Shown in pieces: positions 50,725 to 59,286 of a stretch of DNA of 64,000 nt. The DNA comes from Alphaproteobacteria bacterium. Lineage in GTDB: Bacteria; Pseudomonadota; Alphaproteobacteria; UBA2966. The position numbers were made by a program, and so were the translations under genes. Numbering within the stretch: position 1 is the stretch's first letter; the number at the start of each line of letters is the position of its first letter. Where the stretch lies: contig JABILA010000037.1 of the NCBI GenBank assembly GCA_018654745.1, positions 1 through 64,000 on the forward strand, read 5' to 3'. The notes under the pieces are model-generated. The model saw nothing but the letters and a program-made list of their open reading frames with translations. It was not told the origin of the DNA and made no database searches.

Positions 50725-51394
50725 GGGAAGTCTCCTGGTTGGACAAGCCCATGAGATCAAGGGCCTCGGTATAGGAATGGTCTGGGTTTTTAACGTCAAA
50801 ATGAACTGTTTGCAGGCCGACGGATTTGGCACCGGTGATATTGCGCAACTGATCGTCGACAAAAACACATTGCTCTGGCGCCAGTTCCAGTTGTTGCAGG
50901 CAGTCCAGATAGGCCTCGGGTAGCGGTTTCAAAACGCCGGTATAGGTGGCATCAACGATGACATCAAAGTCGGACATAAACGGCAATTTTGTCTTGAATG
51001 ACTTGCCATAAAACAGGTCCAGTTCGTTGGACAGGATCGCGAGTTTTTTACCGGCTTGTTTAGCTGTTTGTATGGCGGTCAGGGCTTCGGGCCGAATGAT
51101 CTCCCGGGGGGCATTACCGCGGGCGGCGATGACAAGGTCCGACATAGCCGACCAGTCCTTGCCAACCAGCTTGCCAACCTCAGCCGTGCGCGTCTGCCAA
51201 TATTCACGCTCGGTGATCTTGTCGGCTTGCATGGACAGCCACAGGGGGTCTGCTTCCGGGGCAAAGGGGCCTTGCCAGGTCAGGGTTCCGGCTGCCAACC
51301 CCAGGGCCTTTTCGGTCGCGGCATGGGTTTCGAACATGGTGCGGGAAATGACGCCACCAAAATCCAGGATCAGGGCTTCTGCCGGGGCCGTCAT
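50717..51394 (-). CDS. HAD-superfamily hydrolase
   Basis: A 225-aa HAD-IA-type protein. Motif I is LILDFGGVISR, lacking the second Asp (as in the epoxide-hydrolase N-domain subgroup); motif II KLAILSNELDLFYG; motif III region GVLKPLPEAYLDCL; motif IV VFVDDQLRNITGA. It probably dephosphorylates or dehalogenates a small metabolite. It starts inside the end of the iclR gene (4-base overlap) and overlaps the aminotransferase, so all three are one operon. Confidence 0.87.
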   Translation of the reverse strand: MTAPAEALILDFGGVISRTMFETHAATEKALGLAAGTLTWQGPFAPEADPLWLSMQADKITEREYWQTRTAEVGKLVGKDWSAMSDLVIAARGNAPREIIRPEALTAIQTAKQAGKKLAILSNELDLFYGKSFKTKLPFMSDFDVIVDATYTGVLKPLPEAYLDCLQQLELAPEQCVFVDDQLRNITGAKSVGLQTVHFDVKNPDHSYTEALDLMGLSNQETSHA

Positions 51395-52233
51395 TGACCG
51401 GCCTCCTTATTGGCATTGGTAAATATTTTGTGCGGTTCGCCACCCAGGACATTTGTGATTTCAAGCGCCGCCTGATGGACAGCCATCTGGATCTGCTGCG
51501 CTGTCTCGGGTGTGACACGGGAAACAGGCGTGGCGACAGCAATTGCGCCGCTGGAATGTGCGTTGGCGTTGAATACGGGGGCTGCGATCCCGTGCACATC
51601 GTCTTCGTGGCTTTGGTCGGCGACTGCAAAGCCGTTGACGCGCGCTGTCTCTATCTGTTTCCGCAAGCGCTCAGGATCGGTTTCTGTTTTGCTGGTCAGA
51701 GGCTTGAGCGGCTTTGCCAGAATACGCTGCACCGTCTTGTCTGGTGCAAATGCCAGCCAGGCAATCCCGGATGCTGTGCTGTGCAGGGGCAGGCGTTCGC
51801 CCTGCTCCAGACTGACCCGATTGGCTCTTGGACTTTCGGCAATCATCACTGTGGCCATGCTGTTTCCGGCGACCAGGGAAAAATGTGCGGTCTCAGCAGT
51901 GCTATCGCGCAACCTGTTCAGGATCGGCAGCACCAGATCGGTAACAGGGAAAGTCGTTTCCCGAACATTTGCCAGGCGCAGCAGGGCGGCACCCAGACGA
52001 TATTTCCTGCTTTCCGGGTCTTGCTCGACATATCCATGATTACCAAGTGCAACAAGAAACCGGCGCGTCGTCGCCTTGTCATATCCGGCAAGCCGGGCAA
52101 GCTCACTCAAGCCGGATTCGGGACGTGATTCAGAGAACAGGTCAAGTAATGTCAAAGCTCTGTCAACGGTGCTCAAGTGTCTCGGTCCTGCCGTTCTTCT
52201 TGTTATTAAATCAGGCGTTGCTTGTTTCCTCAT
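51391..52233 (-). CDS. IclR-family transcriptional regulator
   Basis: A 280-aa IclR regulator with an N-terminal winged helix (STVDRALTLLDLFSESRPES and LARLAGYDKATTRRFLVALG) and a C-terminal GAF-like effector domain (LPLHSTASGIAWLAFA; DVHGIAAPVFNANAHSSGAI). It probably controls its own operon with the HAD and aminotransferase genes. A perfect IclR-style palindrome lies 39-57 bases upstream of its start. The effector is unknown. Confidence 0.92.
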   Translation of the reverse strand: MRKQATPDLITRRTAGPRHLSTVDRALTLLDLFSESRPESGLSELARLAGYDKATTRRFLVALGNHGYVEQDPESRKYRLGAALLRLANVRETTFPVTDLVLPILNRLRDSTAETAHFSLVAGNSMATVMIAESPRANRVSLEQGERLPLHSTASGIAWLAFAPDKTVQRILAKPLKPLTSKTETDPERLRKQIETARVNGFAVADQSHEDDVHGIAAPVFNANAHSSGAIAVATPVSRVTPETAQQIQMAVHQAALEITNVLGGEPHKIFTNANKEAGQ

Positions 52234-52271
52234 ACTGATTGCCTTGTTTGAAGCAAAAACACAAGTCTTTT

Positions 52272-52290
52272 ATTGAACCAACGGTTCAAT
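52272..52290. promoter_or_regulatory. IclR operator candidate
   Basis: ATTGAACC-AAC-GGTTCAAT, a perfect 8-bp palindrome with a 3-bp centre, just upstream of iclR. An extra half-site TGAACCG follows at about 52293. The 305-base gap to the YrdC-like gene holds nothing else I can name. Confidence 0.6.
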
Positions 52291-52538
52291 TAATGAACCG
52301 TACAAACTCGTATTGACGGCTCCGTCGTTGCCGCCATGGTCCAACCAGTGCCTTGGGCAATTGCCTTTATCCTTGCAAAATTAAATATTGAATGATTGTA
52401 TACTTGTACTGAGCTAATGCCTCTAATTGCGACACTTTCCGAACAATTAGAAGGCATTCGGTATACAAAAATTGATCATTGTTCTATATTTGACCTGACC
52501 GGATATATCATACCGGTTGCTTTCGAGAGTCGGATAAA

Positions 52539-53252
52539 ATGGCTATGCCTGATATCAAGGGTGATGCCCGCAGGGCAATGGATGTTTTGAAAGCGGGAGG
52601 CGTCGCGATCCTGCCCATGGATGTTGGCTATTCCTTGATTGGGGGATCAGCTGATTCCCTGAAAAAGATTTTCGAAACCAAAAAACGTGCACAGTCCAAA
52701 CTCAATGCCATGGTTGCCAACAACGACATCCACCGGCAGGTCCACGATCTGGACCAGCGGGGATACGATATCGTTGCAGCAATTACCGAAGATCACGGCT
52801 TGCCCCTGGGGGCCATTGCGCCTGCACATCTGGACCATCCGCTGTTGGCGCCATTGGCGGGCGACGCACTGGATCGTTCCAGCAAGGACCGCACCATCGC
52901 GATGTTGCTGAACGCCGGACCCTTTCATGCAGAAATCTGCCACCTCAGTCTTGAAGAACTCCATCCCCTGTTTGGCTCCAGTGCCAACGTCTCACTGACA
53001 GGCACGAAGTTCAGGGTTGAAGATATGGAACCGGCAATCACAGATATCGCCGACATCATCATCAATTATGGATTGCGCAAATATCACCTTTATCAGGCGT
53101 CCTCGACCTTGTTGAACGTGGCGACCCTGGAAGTTGTTCGCTATGGGTCCGGATTTGAATTGATTGCCGATATTTTGAAACGCCATTTTAACGTGGAGCT
53201 GCCACCGCCGCCGCCTGGCTTCATCCATGATTTGATTAGTCACAGGTTATAA
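52539..53252 (+). CDS. YrdC/Sua5-domain protein
   Basis: A 237-aa protein with the YrdC fold, starting VLKAGGVAILPMDVGYSLIG and containing KIFETKKRAQSKLNAMV and LFGSSANVSLTG (the conserved SSANxSG-like site). The C-terminus is Pro-rich (VELPPPPPGF). Sua5/YrdC proteins bind ATP and form threonylcarbamoyl-AMP for tRNA, but this paralogue has replaced the typical KxR-SxxK pattern (family K-R-P-x4-P) with KKRAQSKLNAMV and lies in front of a CoA-transferase gene. It may carry out carbamoylation in catabolism instead. This role is inference. Confidence 0.75.
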   Translation: MAMPDIKGDARRAMDVLKAGGVAILPMDVGYSLIGGSADSLKKIFETKKRAQSKLNAMVANNDIHRQVHDLDQRGYDIVAAITEDHGLPLGAIAPAHLDHPLLAPLAGDALDRSSKDRTIAMLLNAGPFHAEICHLSLEELHPLFGSSANVSLTGTKFRVEDMEPAITDIADIIINYGLRKYHLYQASSTLLNVATLEVVRYGSGFELIADILKRHFNVELPPPPPGFIHDLISHRL

Positions 53253-53264
53253 AGGAAAAGATTG

Positions 53265-54500
53265 ATGACGGTTTCAGCAGAGAAACGTGACAGCCGCCTG
53301 AAAGGGCCGATGGAAGGGGTGCGGGTTATTGAGCTCGGGCAGCTTCTGGCCGGGCCGTTTGCCGGCTCGAGGCTGGCTGATTTCGGCGCTGAAGTCATCA
53401 AGGTCGAAACACCGGTCAAGGGTGATCCGATGCGGGAATGGGGCCACCATCGCTGGGAAGGCCACGCCATGTGGTGGCCGGTCCTGGCGCGCAACAAAAA
53501 ATCGGTCACTGCCAATCTGAGGGAAAAACGTGGTCAGGACCTGATCCGGGAGCTGATTGTAGATGCCGATGTCCTGATCGAAAACTTCAAACCGGGCACA
53601 TTGGAAAAGTGGGGGCTGGGGCCAGAAGAATTGCACAAAATCAATCCAGGCCTGGTCATCGCAAGGATCTCCGGGTTTGGCCAGACCGGCCCCTATTCCG
53701 AACGTCCCGGATTTGCCAGCGTCGGCGAAGCCATGAGTGGCATGCGCTATATCAATGGTTATCCTGATCAGCCACCACCCCGTACGGGTCTCTCACTTGG
53801 CGATACGCTGACCGGCATGTTTGCGTCGCAGGGCATTATTATGGCGCTGTTCTGGCGCGATGGAGTGGGCAACGGCAAAGGCCAGGTTGTGGATGCATCC
53901 ATTACTGAAAGTTGCTTCGCGCTGATGGAGAGTTCCTTGCCGGAATATGACAAACTGGGATTGATCAGAGAGCCCAGCGGCACCGGACTTGCCAATGTGT
54001 CGCCGTCAAATATTTTTCCGACCAGCGACGACAAATATGTGGTGATCGCTGCCAATATTGATCCTATGTTTGTGCGCTTGTGCGCCGCCATGGATCAGCC
54101 GGAGCTGGCCGAAAATCCACGCTATAGCAGCCATGTCGCCCGTGGAAAACATGCCGATGAGCTTGATGGTCTGATCGCCGAATGGACCAAAACCATGACC
54201 GCCGCTGAACTGGATGAACGCATGGACAAGTTTGGCGTTGTTGTCGGCCCGATCTACACCATTGCAGATGTCGCCGCCGACCCTCATTTCCAGGACCGGG
54301 GCATGGTGCGGCGGGTACAGGATGATACTTTTGGTGATCTTGCTGTGCCGGGATTTGCCCCTGTCTTGACGGAATCACCAAGTGATGTTGCCTGGCTAGG
54401 TCCACAGGAAGTTGGCGAGCACAACGCCGAGGTCTATGGTGGTCTCCTGGGGAAAACTGACGACGAACTGGCGGAGTTAAAAAATGACGGCATCATCTAG
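53265..54500 (+). CDS. CaiB/BaiF-family CoA-transferase
   Basis: A 411-aa family III CoA-transferase. The N-terminus GVRVIELGQLLAGPFAGSRL, then ADFGAEVIKVETPVKGDP, NKKSVTANLREKRGQDL and GLSLGDTLTGMFASQG (the catalytic Asp sits in GDTLTG) are clear. It moves CoA between an organic acid and a thioester. ATG at 53265 is preceded by AAAGGA at 8 bases. It is followed by an HMG-CoA-lyase gene overlapping by 17 bases, so the pair probably activates and cleaves a 3-hydroxy-3-methylglutaryl- or related dicarboxylyl-CoA. Confidence 0.93.
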   Translation: MTVSAEKRDSRLKGPMEGVRVIELGQLLAGPFAGSRLADFGAEVIKVETPVKGDPMREWGHHRWEGHAMWWPVLARNKKSVTANLREKRGQDLIRELIVDADVLIENFKPGTLEKWGLGPEELHKINPGLVIARISGFGQTGPYSERPGFASVGEAMSGMRYINGYPDQPPPRTGLSLGDTLTGMFASQGIIMALFWRDGVGNGKGQVVDASITESCFALMESSLPEYDKLGLIREPSGTGLANVSPSNIFPTSDDKYVVIAANIDPMFVRLCAAMDQPELAENPRYSSHVARGKHADELDGLIAEWTKTMTAAELDERMDKFGVVVGPIYTIADVAADPHFQDRGMVRRVQDDTFGDLAVPGFAPVLTESPSDVAWLGPQEVGEHNAEVYGGLLGKTDDELAELKNDGII

Positions 54501-55410
54501 CGCGAACAAAGTCAGTATTTGCGATGTTGGACCGCGCGATGGTCTGCAGAGCGAAGACCGGATCTGGTCTGTCGACGAACGCGTGGAATTTATCAACCGG
54601 CTGTCAAAAACCGGCCTCGACCGGATCGAAGCCGTCAGCTTCGTCAATCCAAAACGGGTGCCGCAAATGGCAGACGCCGAAAGTGTGATGGCCAAAATAG
54701 ACCGTCCCGAAGGTGTGCGTTTCGCCGGACTTGCCCTTAACCTGAAGGGGGTGGAAAGGGCGCTGGACGCAGGTGTGGACGAAGTCCGCTACGTTGTCGT
54801 GGCCTCGGAAACCTTCAACCAGAAAAATCAGGGCGCCAGTACTGAACAGTCCATGTCGGCCTTTGATGGAATTGCCGACACTGTTCTGGCGTCTGGCAAA
54901 CGATTGTCCGGGACCATTGGCGTGACCTTTGGCTGTCCCTTTGAAGGTGAAGTGCCGCTGGATCGGGTATTGCAAATTGCCCAACGATACGTTGATGCCG
55001 GGGTACATGAAATTGGTCTCGCCGATACCATTGGCTGCGCCGTCCCCAACCAGATCACCGAACGAGTCGGGGCCGTAAAAGATGTTATTGGTGATGTCGA
55101 TCTGACCTGTCATTTCCACAATACGCGCAATACCGGCATTGCCAACGCCGCCGCTGCGGTGATGGCGGGGGTGCGTTTGTTTGATGCGTCACTCGGCGGC
55201 ATCGGCGGCTGCCCCTTTGCCCCGCGTGCAACCGGTAATATAGCCTCGGAAGATCTCGCTTATATGCTCCGCAATATGGGCTATGACACCGGCATTGATC
55301 TGAACGCTTTATTGGATGTTGCCAACTGGCTGGAAGGATATTTTCCGGCACCCTTGCCAGGTCAGGTCATGAAGGCCGGTTTGTTCCCGGAGGTGGCCCA
55401 GGCTTCCTGA
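54484..55410 (+). CDS. hydroxymethylglutaryl-CoA lyase-like enzyme
   Basis: A 308-aa TIM-barrel DRE-TIM metallolyase of the HMG-CoA-lyase type. Seen are VSICDVGPRDGLQSED (metal/DR motif), VSFVNPKRVPQMADAE, HFHNTRNTGIANAAAAV (metal-binding HxH) and GGCPFAPRATGNIASEDLAY (catalytic Cys in the flexible loop). It cleaves HMG-CoA to acetoacetate and acetyl-CoA, or a close analogue. It overlaps the CoA-transferase gene, so the two are coupled. Converges with the DsbA-type gene (no gap). Confidence 0.93.
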   Translation: MTASSSANKVSICDVGPRDGLQSEDRIWSVDERVEFINRLSKTGLDRIEAVSFVNPKRVPQMADAESVMAKIDRPEGVRFAGLALNLKGVERALDAGVDEVRYVVVASETFNQKNQGASTEQSMSAFDGIADTVLASGKRLSGTIGVTFGCPFEGEVPLDRVLQIAQRYVDAGVHEIGLADTIGCAVPNQITERVGAVKDVIGDVDLTCHFHNTRNTGIANAAAAVMAGVRLFDASLGGIGGCPFAPRATGNIASEDLAYMLRNMGYDTGIDLNALLDVANWLEGYFPAPLPGQVMKAGLFPEVAQAS

Positions 55411-56049
55411 TCAAACCTGAATTTCTGGTTCAGCCAGATAGGCATCAAGCGCTGGCTGGATATCTTCCCAGCTTTGATATCCTTGGGTCAGGGCGCGATA
55501 TCCGTTGTCGTTATCCCCCGCCAGCAGCGTTGGAAATCCGGTCACATTGATGCTGCGTGAAAAATCAAAGCCGCGCTGTGTCGCCGTGCGGTTGTCATCC
55601 AGGTCGAAGGCCGTCAGGAATGCGTCACGGTCCTGACCCAGTTCCTCAGCGATATCCGCCAGAACTTCTCTGTCGGTTACGTCTCTGTTTTCGGCGTAGA
55701 AAGCCCGATGAACAGCTTTCAGGGCCGCCAGTGAGACATCTTTTGCCAGGCTGTGCAGGGCGACAATCGCCCGTGAAGGAGGCTCTGTATCGTAGATGAA
55801 ACCATCCCGTTCAAAAAAGGCATGGTCGAATGGCTGGGCCGATCTTTCGAAGACGTGCCCCCAGTGTTCCTTGATGCTGTCCCTGGCTTTTTCCGTCAGG
55901 GGTTTGGTATTTCCCGGCTGAAGTCCGCCCAGAACCAGCAAAACAGGCAAGTCATCGCCATGGGCATCCTGAATACTGTCTATGACCGGAGAGAACCCCC
56001 AGCACCAGGAACACATTGGGTCGGCAAAATAGATCAACTGTTTTGGCAT
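55411..56049 (-). CDS. DsbA-family (FrnE-like) cytosolic thioredoxin-fold protein
   Basis: A 212-aa DsbA-fold protein without a signal peptide, so cytosolic. The active-site motif is FADPMCSWCWGFSPVID (CxxC), followed by a helical insertion and the C-terminal INVTGFPTLLAGDNDNGYRA (with the cis-Pro loop GFP). It resembles FrnE and 2-hydroxychromene-2-carboxylate isomerase-like proteins. ATG at 56049 is supported; the extension to 56139 overlaps the upstream operator. It diverges from the M20 amidohydrolase with a palindrome between the two. Confidence 0.88.
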   Translation of the reverse strand: MPKQLIYFADPMCSWCWGFSPVIDSIQDAHGDDLPVLLVLGGLQPGNTKPLTEKARDSIKEHWGHVFERSAQPFDHAFFERDGFIYDTEPPSRAIVALHSLAKDVSLAALKAVHRAFYAENRDVTDREVLADIAEELGQDRDAFLTAFDLDDNRTATQRGFDFSRSINVTGFPTLLAGDNDNGYRALTQGYQSWEDIQPALDAYLAEPEIQV

Positions 56050-56133
56050 CGCGTTGTCCTGCTGGAAAAGAGAAATCAAGCATAAAACATTTTTGAACGG
56101 CCACCACACACGATCTGTTGAATGTACAAAAAA

Positions 56134-56152
56134 GAACACTTGTACAGTGTTC
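56134..56152. promoter_or_regulatory. 19-bp palindrome between the dsbA-like and M20 genes
   Basis: GAACACT-TGTAC-AGTGTTC, perfect arms, in the 172-base divergent spacer. A second TGTAC element (TGAATGTACA) lies at about 56119-56129. The site is well placed to serve as an operator for both genes, but no cognate regulator is obvious nearby. Confidence 0.5.
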
Positions 56153-56221
56153 AGACGCGTTTTGATTTGACACTATCTTTTTGCTGAAAATACTTGTTTT
56201 CAAATGGGGGCGGTTACTGTC

Positions 56222-57454
56222 ATGCCAAAAATCAATGGCGAGCGTTTGATTTCAAACCTTCGCGACCTTCGTGAAATCGGGGCACAGGGTACAGGTGTCG
56301 TGCGACCGGCCTTCTCCGAAAAAGACATGCAAGCCCGGCACTGGCTAAAGTCCTTGTATGAGGAAGCCGGTCTGGACGCCAATATTGACGGTATCGGAAA
56401 TCTTCTTGGCAAATCACGCAATCCGGGACCGGCTTTGTTGATCGGATCACACTCCGATACCCAGCCAACAGGCGGCTGGCTGGATGGTGCCATGGGCGTG
56501 ATCTATGGACTGGAGACTGCACGGGCGCTGGCTGAAGACCCTGCCACCCAACACCTGGCGGTTGATGCTATTGCCTTGCAGGACGAAGAATCAAGATTTC
56601 TGGGCTGTATGGGAAGTCATTATCTGTGTGGTCTGCTGGCACCCGGATTTGAAGAAGGTGTTGTTGACAAGGATGGTATCGCCCTGGTGGATGCCATTCG
56701 GGATGCCGGACTGGCAGATGTTCCGCGTCTGCAAATCGACAGGGATCGGTATATCGGATTTCTGGAAGCCCATATCGAACAGGGTCCTCATCTGGAACAA
56801 GATGGTTTGCAGATCGGTGTGGTCGATACGATCGTCGGTTTGCGTGGCATGGCTTTCACCTTTGAGGGTCAGCAAAATCACGCAGGCACAACGATGATGG
56901 CCGGGCGCAAGGATGCTGCAACGGCGCTGTATGAAGTGGCGCACAGGATCAATCAGGAATTCCCCAGGGTTGCCGGTGACCGATCCGTCTGGACCCTGGG
57001 CCGGGTTGTTGTTGAGCCCGGCGCACCCTCCATCGTGCCAGGCCATGCGGAGCTTGAGTTGCAATTCAGGGATCGTTCCGAAGATGTGCTGGACGCCTTT
57101 TCGACGCTGGCACGGGAGATTGCCGAAGACGTTAATGCGCACGCCGGTGCCAGTGTCGAGATCAAGGATTCCAGGGTCAAGATTTCACCGGCCCACATGG
57201 ATGGAAACTTGCAAAAGCATTTGTCCGCTGCTGCAGAAACAAACGCAAAAGGCCGTTGGCAGAGTATGCCCAGCGGGGCTTTCCATGATGCCGGGGTTAT
57301 CTCCGCTGTGTTGCCCTGCGGGCTGATGTTCATTCCCTCAATTGGTGGAATCAGTCATGATTTTGCCGAAGACAGCCACGATGCAGATATTATTCGAGGA
57401 TGCGAAGTCTTTGCGGATGCGGCGGCTTCAATATTACTGGAAGCAAATGCCTGA
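56222..57454 (+). CDS. M20-family amidohydrolase (N-carbamoyl-amino acid type)
   Basis: A 410-aa Zn-dependent hydrolase of the allantoate amidohydrolase/N-carbamoyl-L-amino-acid hydrolase/beta-ureidopropionase branch. Metal-site motifs: IGSHSDTQPTGGWLDGAMGV, LQDEESRFLGCMGSHYL, EAHIEQGPHLEQD, and IPSIGGISHDFAEDSHDADI at the end. It cleaves an N-carbamoyl or ureido compound. ATG at 56222 (VMPKINGERL) is favoured, with a GGGGCGG region 9 bases before; an ATG also lies six codons upstream. It is the first gene of a three-gene operon with a 2-hydroxyacid dehydrogenase and a FAH-family hydratase. Confidence 0.9.
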   Translation: MPKINGERLISNLRDLREIGAQGTGVVRPAFSEKDMQARHWLKSLYEEAGLDANIDGIGNLLGKSRNPGPALLIGSHSDTQPTGGWLDGAMGVIYGLETARALAEDPATQHLAVDAIALQDEESRFLGCMGSHYLCGLLAPGFEEGVVDKDGIALVDAIRDAGLADVPRLQIDRDRYIGFLEAHIEQGPHLEQDGLQIGVVDTIVGLRGMAFTFEGQQNHAGTTMMAGRKDAATALYEVAHRINQEFPRVAGDRSVWTLGRVVVEPGAPSIVPGHAELELQFRDRSEDVLDAFSTLAREIAEDVNAHAGASVEIKDSRVKISPAHMDGNLQKHLSAAAETNAKGRWQSMPSGAFHDAGVISAVLPCGLMFIPSIGGISHDFAEDSHDADIIRGCEVFADAAASILLEANA

Positions 57455-57478
57455 TCGAAATTTCCAGGGGGAAAATTG

Positions 57479-58438
57479 ATGTACAGAATTGCCATTCTGG
57501 ACGACTACCAGAACGCGGCTCTTGAGTCCGCTGACTGGGGACAATTGTCCGGGGTTGAAGTTACCGTTTTTGACACCCACCTGGGGCACGACGAAGCAGC
57601 AGTTGTTGCCGCTTTGCAGCCCTTTGAAATTATTGTGGCCATGCGTGAGCGCACCCGCTTTCCCCGATCTGTGTTTGAGGCCCTGCCCAATCTGAAAATG
57701 CTGGTCAGTGTCGGTATGCGTAATCTGGCGGTCGATTCAGAAGCCGCGCGGGATTGCGGGGTCGATGTCTGTGGCACCGACATGCTGCCGTACCCGGCCT
57801 TTGAGCATGCCTGGGCCTTGATCCTTTCGCTGACCAAACAAATCACAGTCGAAGACCAGGTGATGAAGTCCGGTGGCTGGCAGCACGGATTTGGCGTCGG
57901 GCTAAATGGCAAAACCCTGGGAATCCTGGGCCTCGGTCGTTTGGGGAAAAAAGTGGCCACGGTCGCAAAAGTTTTCGATATGAACGTCATCGCCTGGAGT
58001 GAAAACCTGACCGCAGAAGCCGCTGCAGAAGTCGGGGTGGAACGCGTGGAAAAGGAAGATTTGTTCCGCCGCGCCGATATTCTCAGTGTTCATTTGCTTA
58101 TGAGCAAGCGCACAAAGGGTATGGTCGGTGCCGCGGAACTGGCTTTGATGAAGCCAACATCCTATCTGGTCAATACGGCACGTGGGCCCATTGTCGATGA
58201 AGATGCCTTGATCAAGGCCCTGGAAACAAGGCAGATTGCCGGTGCGGCGATGGACGTTTATGACGTCGAGCCTTTACCATCGGATCACAAATTCAGAGAG
58301 TTGGAGAACGTCGTGTTGACTGGTCATACCGGTTTTGTCATTCGGGAGTTTCATCAACTGGTCTATCAGCAAGCGGTTGAAGATATTCAGGCCTGGCAAA
58401 CGGGTGAGCCGGTGCGCCTGCTCAATCCGGCAGCCTGA
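57479..58438 (+). CDS. D-2-hydroxyacid dehydrogenase
   Basis: A 319-aa NAD(P)-dependent D-isomer hydroxyacid dehydrogenase. The N-terminus IAILDDYQNAAL is typical of a subgroup. The nucleotide-binding loop is GILGLGRLGKKVATVAK, followed by the catalytic Arg region NTARGPIVDE and the C-terminal His in TGHTGFVIREF. Catalytic Glu lies in VYDVEPLP. ATG at 57479 follows GGGGGAAAA; a TTG directly precedes it. It could oxidise a hydroxy acid made by the neighbouring hydrolase/hydratase. It starts 24 bases after the M20 gene. Confidence 0.9.
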   Translation: MYRIAILDDYQNAALESADWGQLSGVEVTVFDTHLGHDEAAVVAALQPFEIIVAMRERTRFPRSVFEALPNLKMLVSVGMRNLAVDSEAARDCGVDVCGTDMLPYPAFEHAWALILSLTKQITVEDQVMKSGGWQHGFGVGLNGKTLGILGLGRLGKKVATVAKVFDMNVIAWSENLTAEAAAEVGVERVEKEDLFRRADILSVHLLMSKRTKGMVGAAELALMKPTSYLVNTARGPIVDEDALIKALETRQIAGAAMDVYDVEPLPSDHKFRELENVVLTGHTGFVIREFHQLVYQQAVEDIQAWQTGEPVRLLNPAA

Positions 58439-58450
58439 GAGAAAACAGCC

Positions 58451-59272
58451 ATGACATCTGACCACGAAAATGACGCAGCCGTAAAAAGCATCCGCAGCAT
58501 ATGGGCGGCGGCGAGGCAATTGCGTCAGGTCTGGGCGAACGGTGAATTGTGCCAACCAGTGCGCGAGATTATTGGTGAAGAAGATGTCGATGCTGGTTAC
58601 GCCGTTCAGAACCTGAATACAGCACAATGGCAAGCCGATGGACGGCAATTGGTCGGGCGCAAAATTGGCGCGTCTTCGCAGGCCATTCAGGAAATGATGG
58701 GGGTTGATCACCCGAACTACGGCATGCTTTTTGCCGACATGCAGGTTGAAAATGGCGCAACGATTCCTTGTTCCTCATTGCATCAACCATTTGTCGAAGC
58801 AGAAATGGCCGTCGTTCTGAAATATGATCTGAAGAACCTTGAGACGTCGATGGATGACGTGGCCGAGGCCATTGATTATGTCGTGCCAGCCATTGAAATC
58901 ATTGGGTCACGCATTCAGGGCTGGGATGTCAGAATGCCGGACACCATTGCAGACAACGCATCTTCCAGTCACTTCGTCATAGGCCCCAACCCGGTCGGCA
59001 TTGAAGACGTAGACGTCTTTGGTGCGGTGACATCCACCTATAAAAACGGCGATGTTGCCTCCCAGGGGAATGCCGAGATTTGTCTGGGCAGTCCGTTATT
59101 TGCGCTGATCTGGCTGGCCACGGAAGCCAGACGCAGACGTAAACCGCTGAAGGCCGGGGAGTTGATCTTGACCGGTGCCATGGGGCCAATTGTGCCAGTG
59201 CAGGCCGGAGATCAAATCCGGGTTGAAATTGATGGCTTTGAAGACCTGTCTGTCAGCTTCGGGGCAGATTGA
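58451..59272 (+). CDS. fumarylacetoacetate hydrolase-family hydratase
   Basis: A 273-aa member of the 2-keto-4-pentenoate hydratase/2-oxopent-4-enoate branch of the FAH family. Visible parts are DAGYAVQNLNTAQWQADGRQ, KIGASSQAIQEMMGVDHPNY, the metal-binding FVEAEMAVVLKYDL (E-x-E), and ELILTGAMGPIVPVQAGDQI. It hydrates or decarboxylates unsaturated oxo-acids from aromatic or sugar-acid breakdown. It is the last gene of the operon, 12 bases after the dehydrogenase. Stops just before the convergent thiN. Confidence 0.9.
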   Translation: MTSDHENDAAVKSIRSIWAAARQLRQVWANGELCQPVREIIGEEDVDAGYAVQNLNTAQWQADGRQLVGRKIGASSQAIQEMMGVDHPNYGMLFADMQVENGATIPCSSLHQPFVEAEMAVVLKYDLKNLETSMDDVAEAIDYVVPAIEIIGSRIQGWDVRMPDTIADNASSSHFVIGPNPVGIEDVDVFGAVTSTYKNGDVASQGNAEICLGSPLFALIWLATEARRRRKPLKAGELILTGAMGPIVPVQAGDQIRVEIDGFEDLSVSFGAD

Positions 59273-59286
59273 ACAAATGACGCTGT

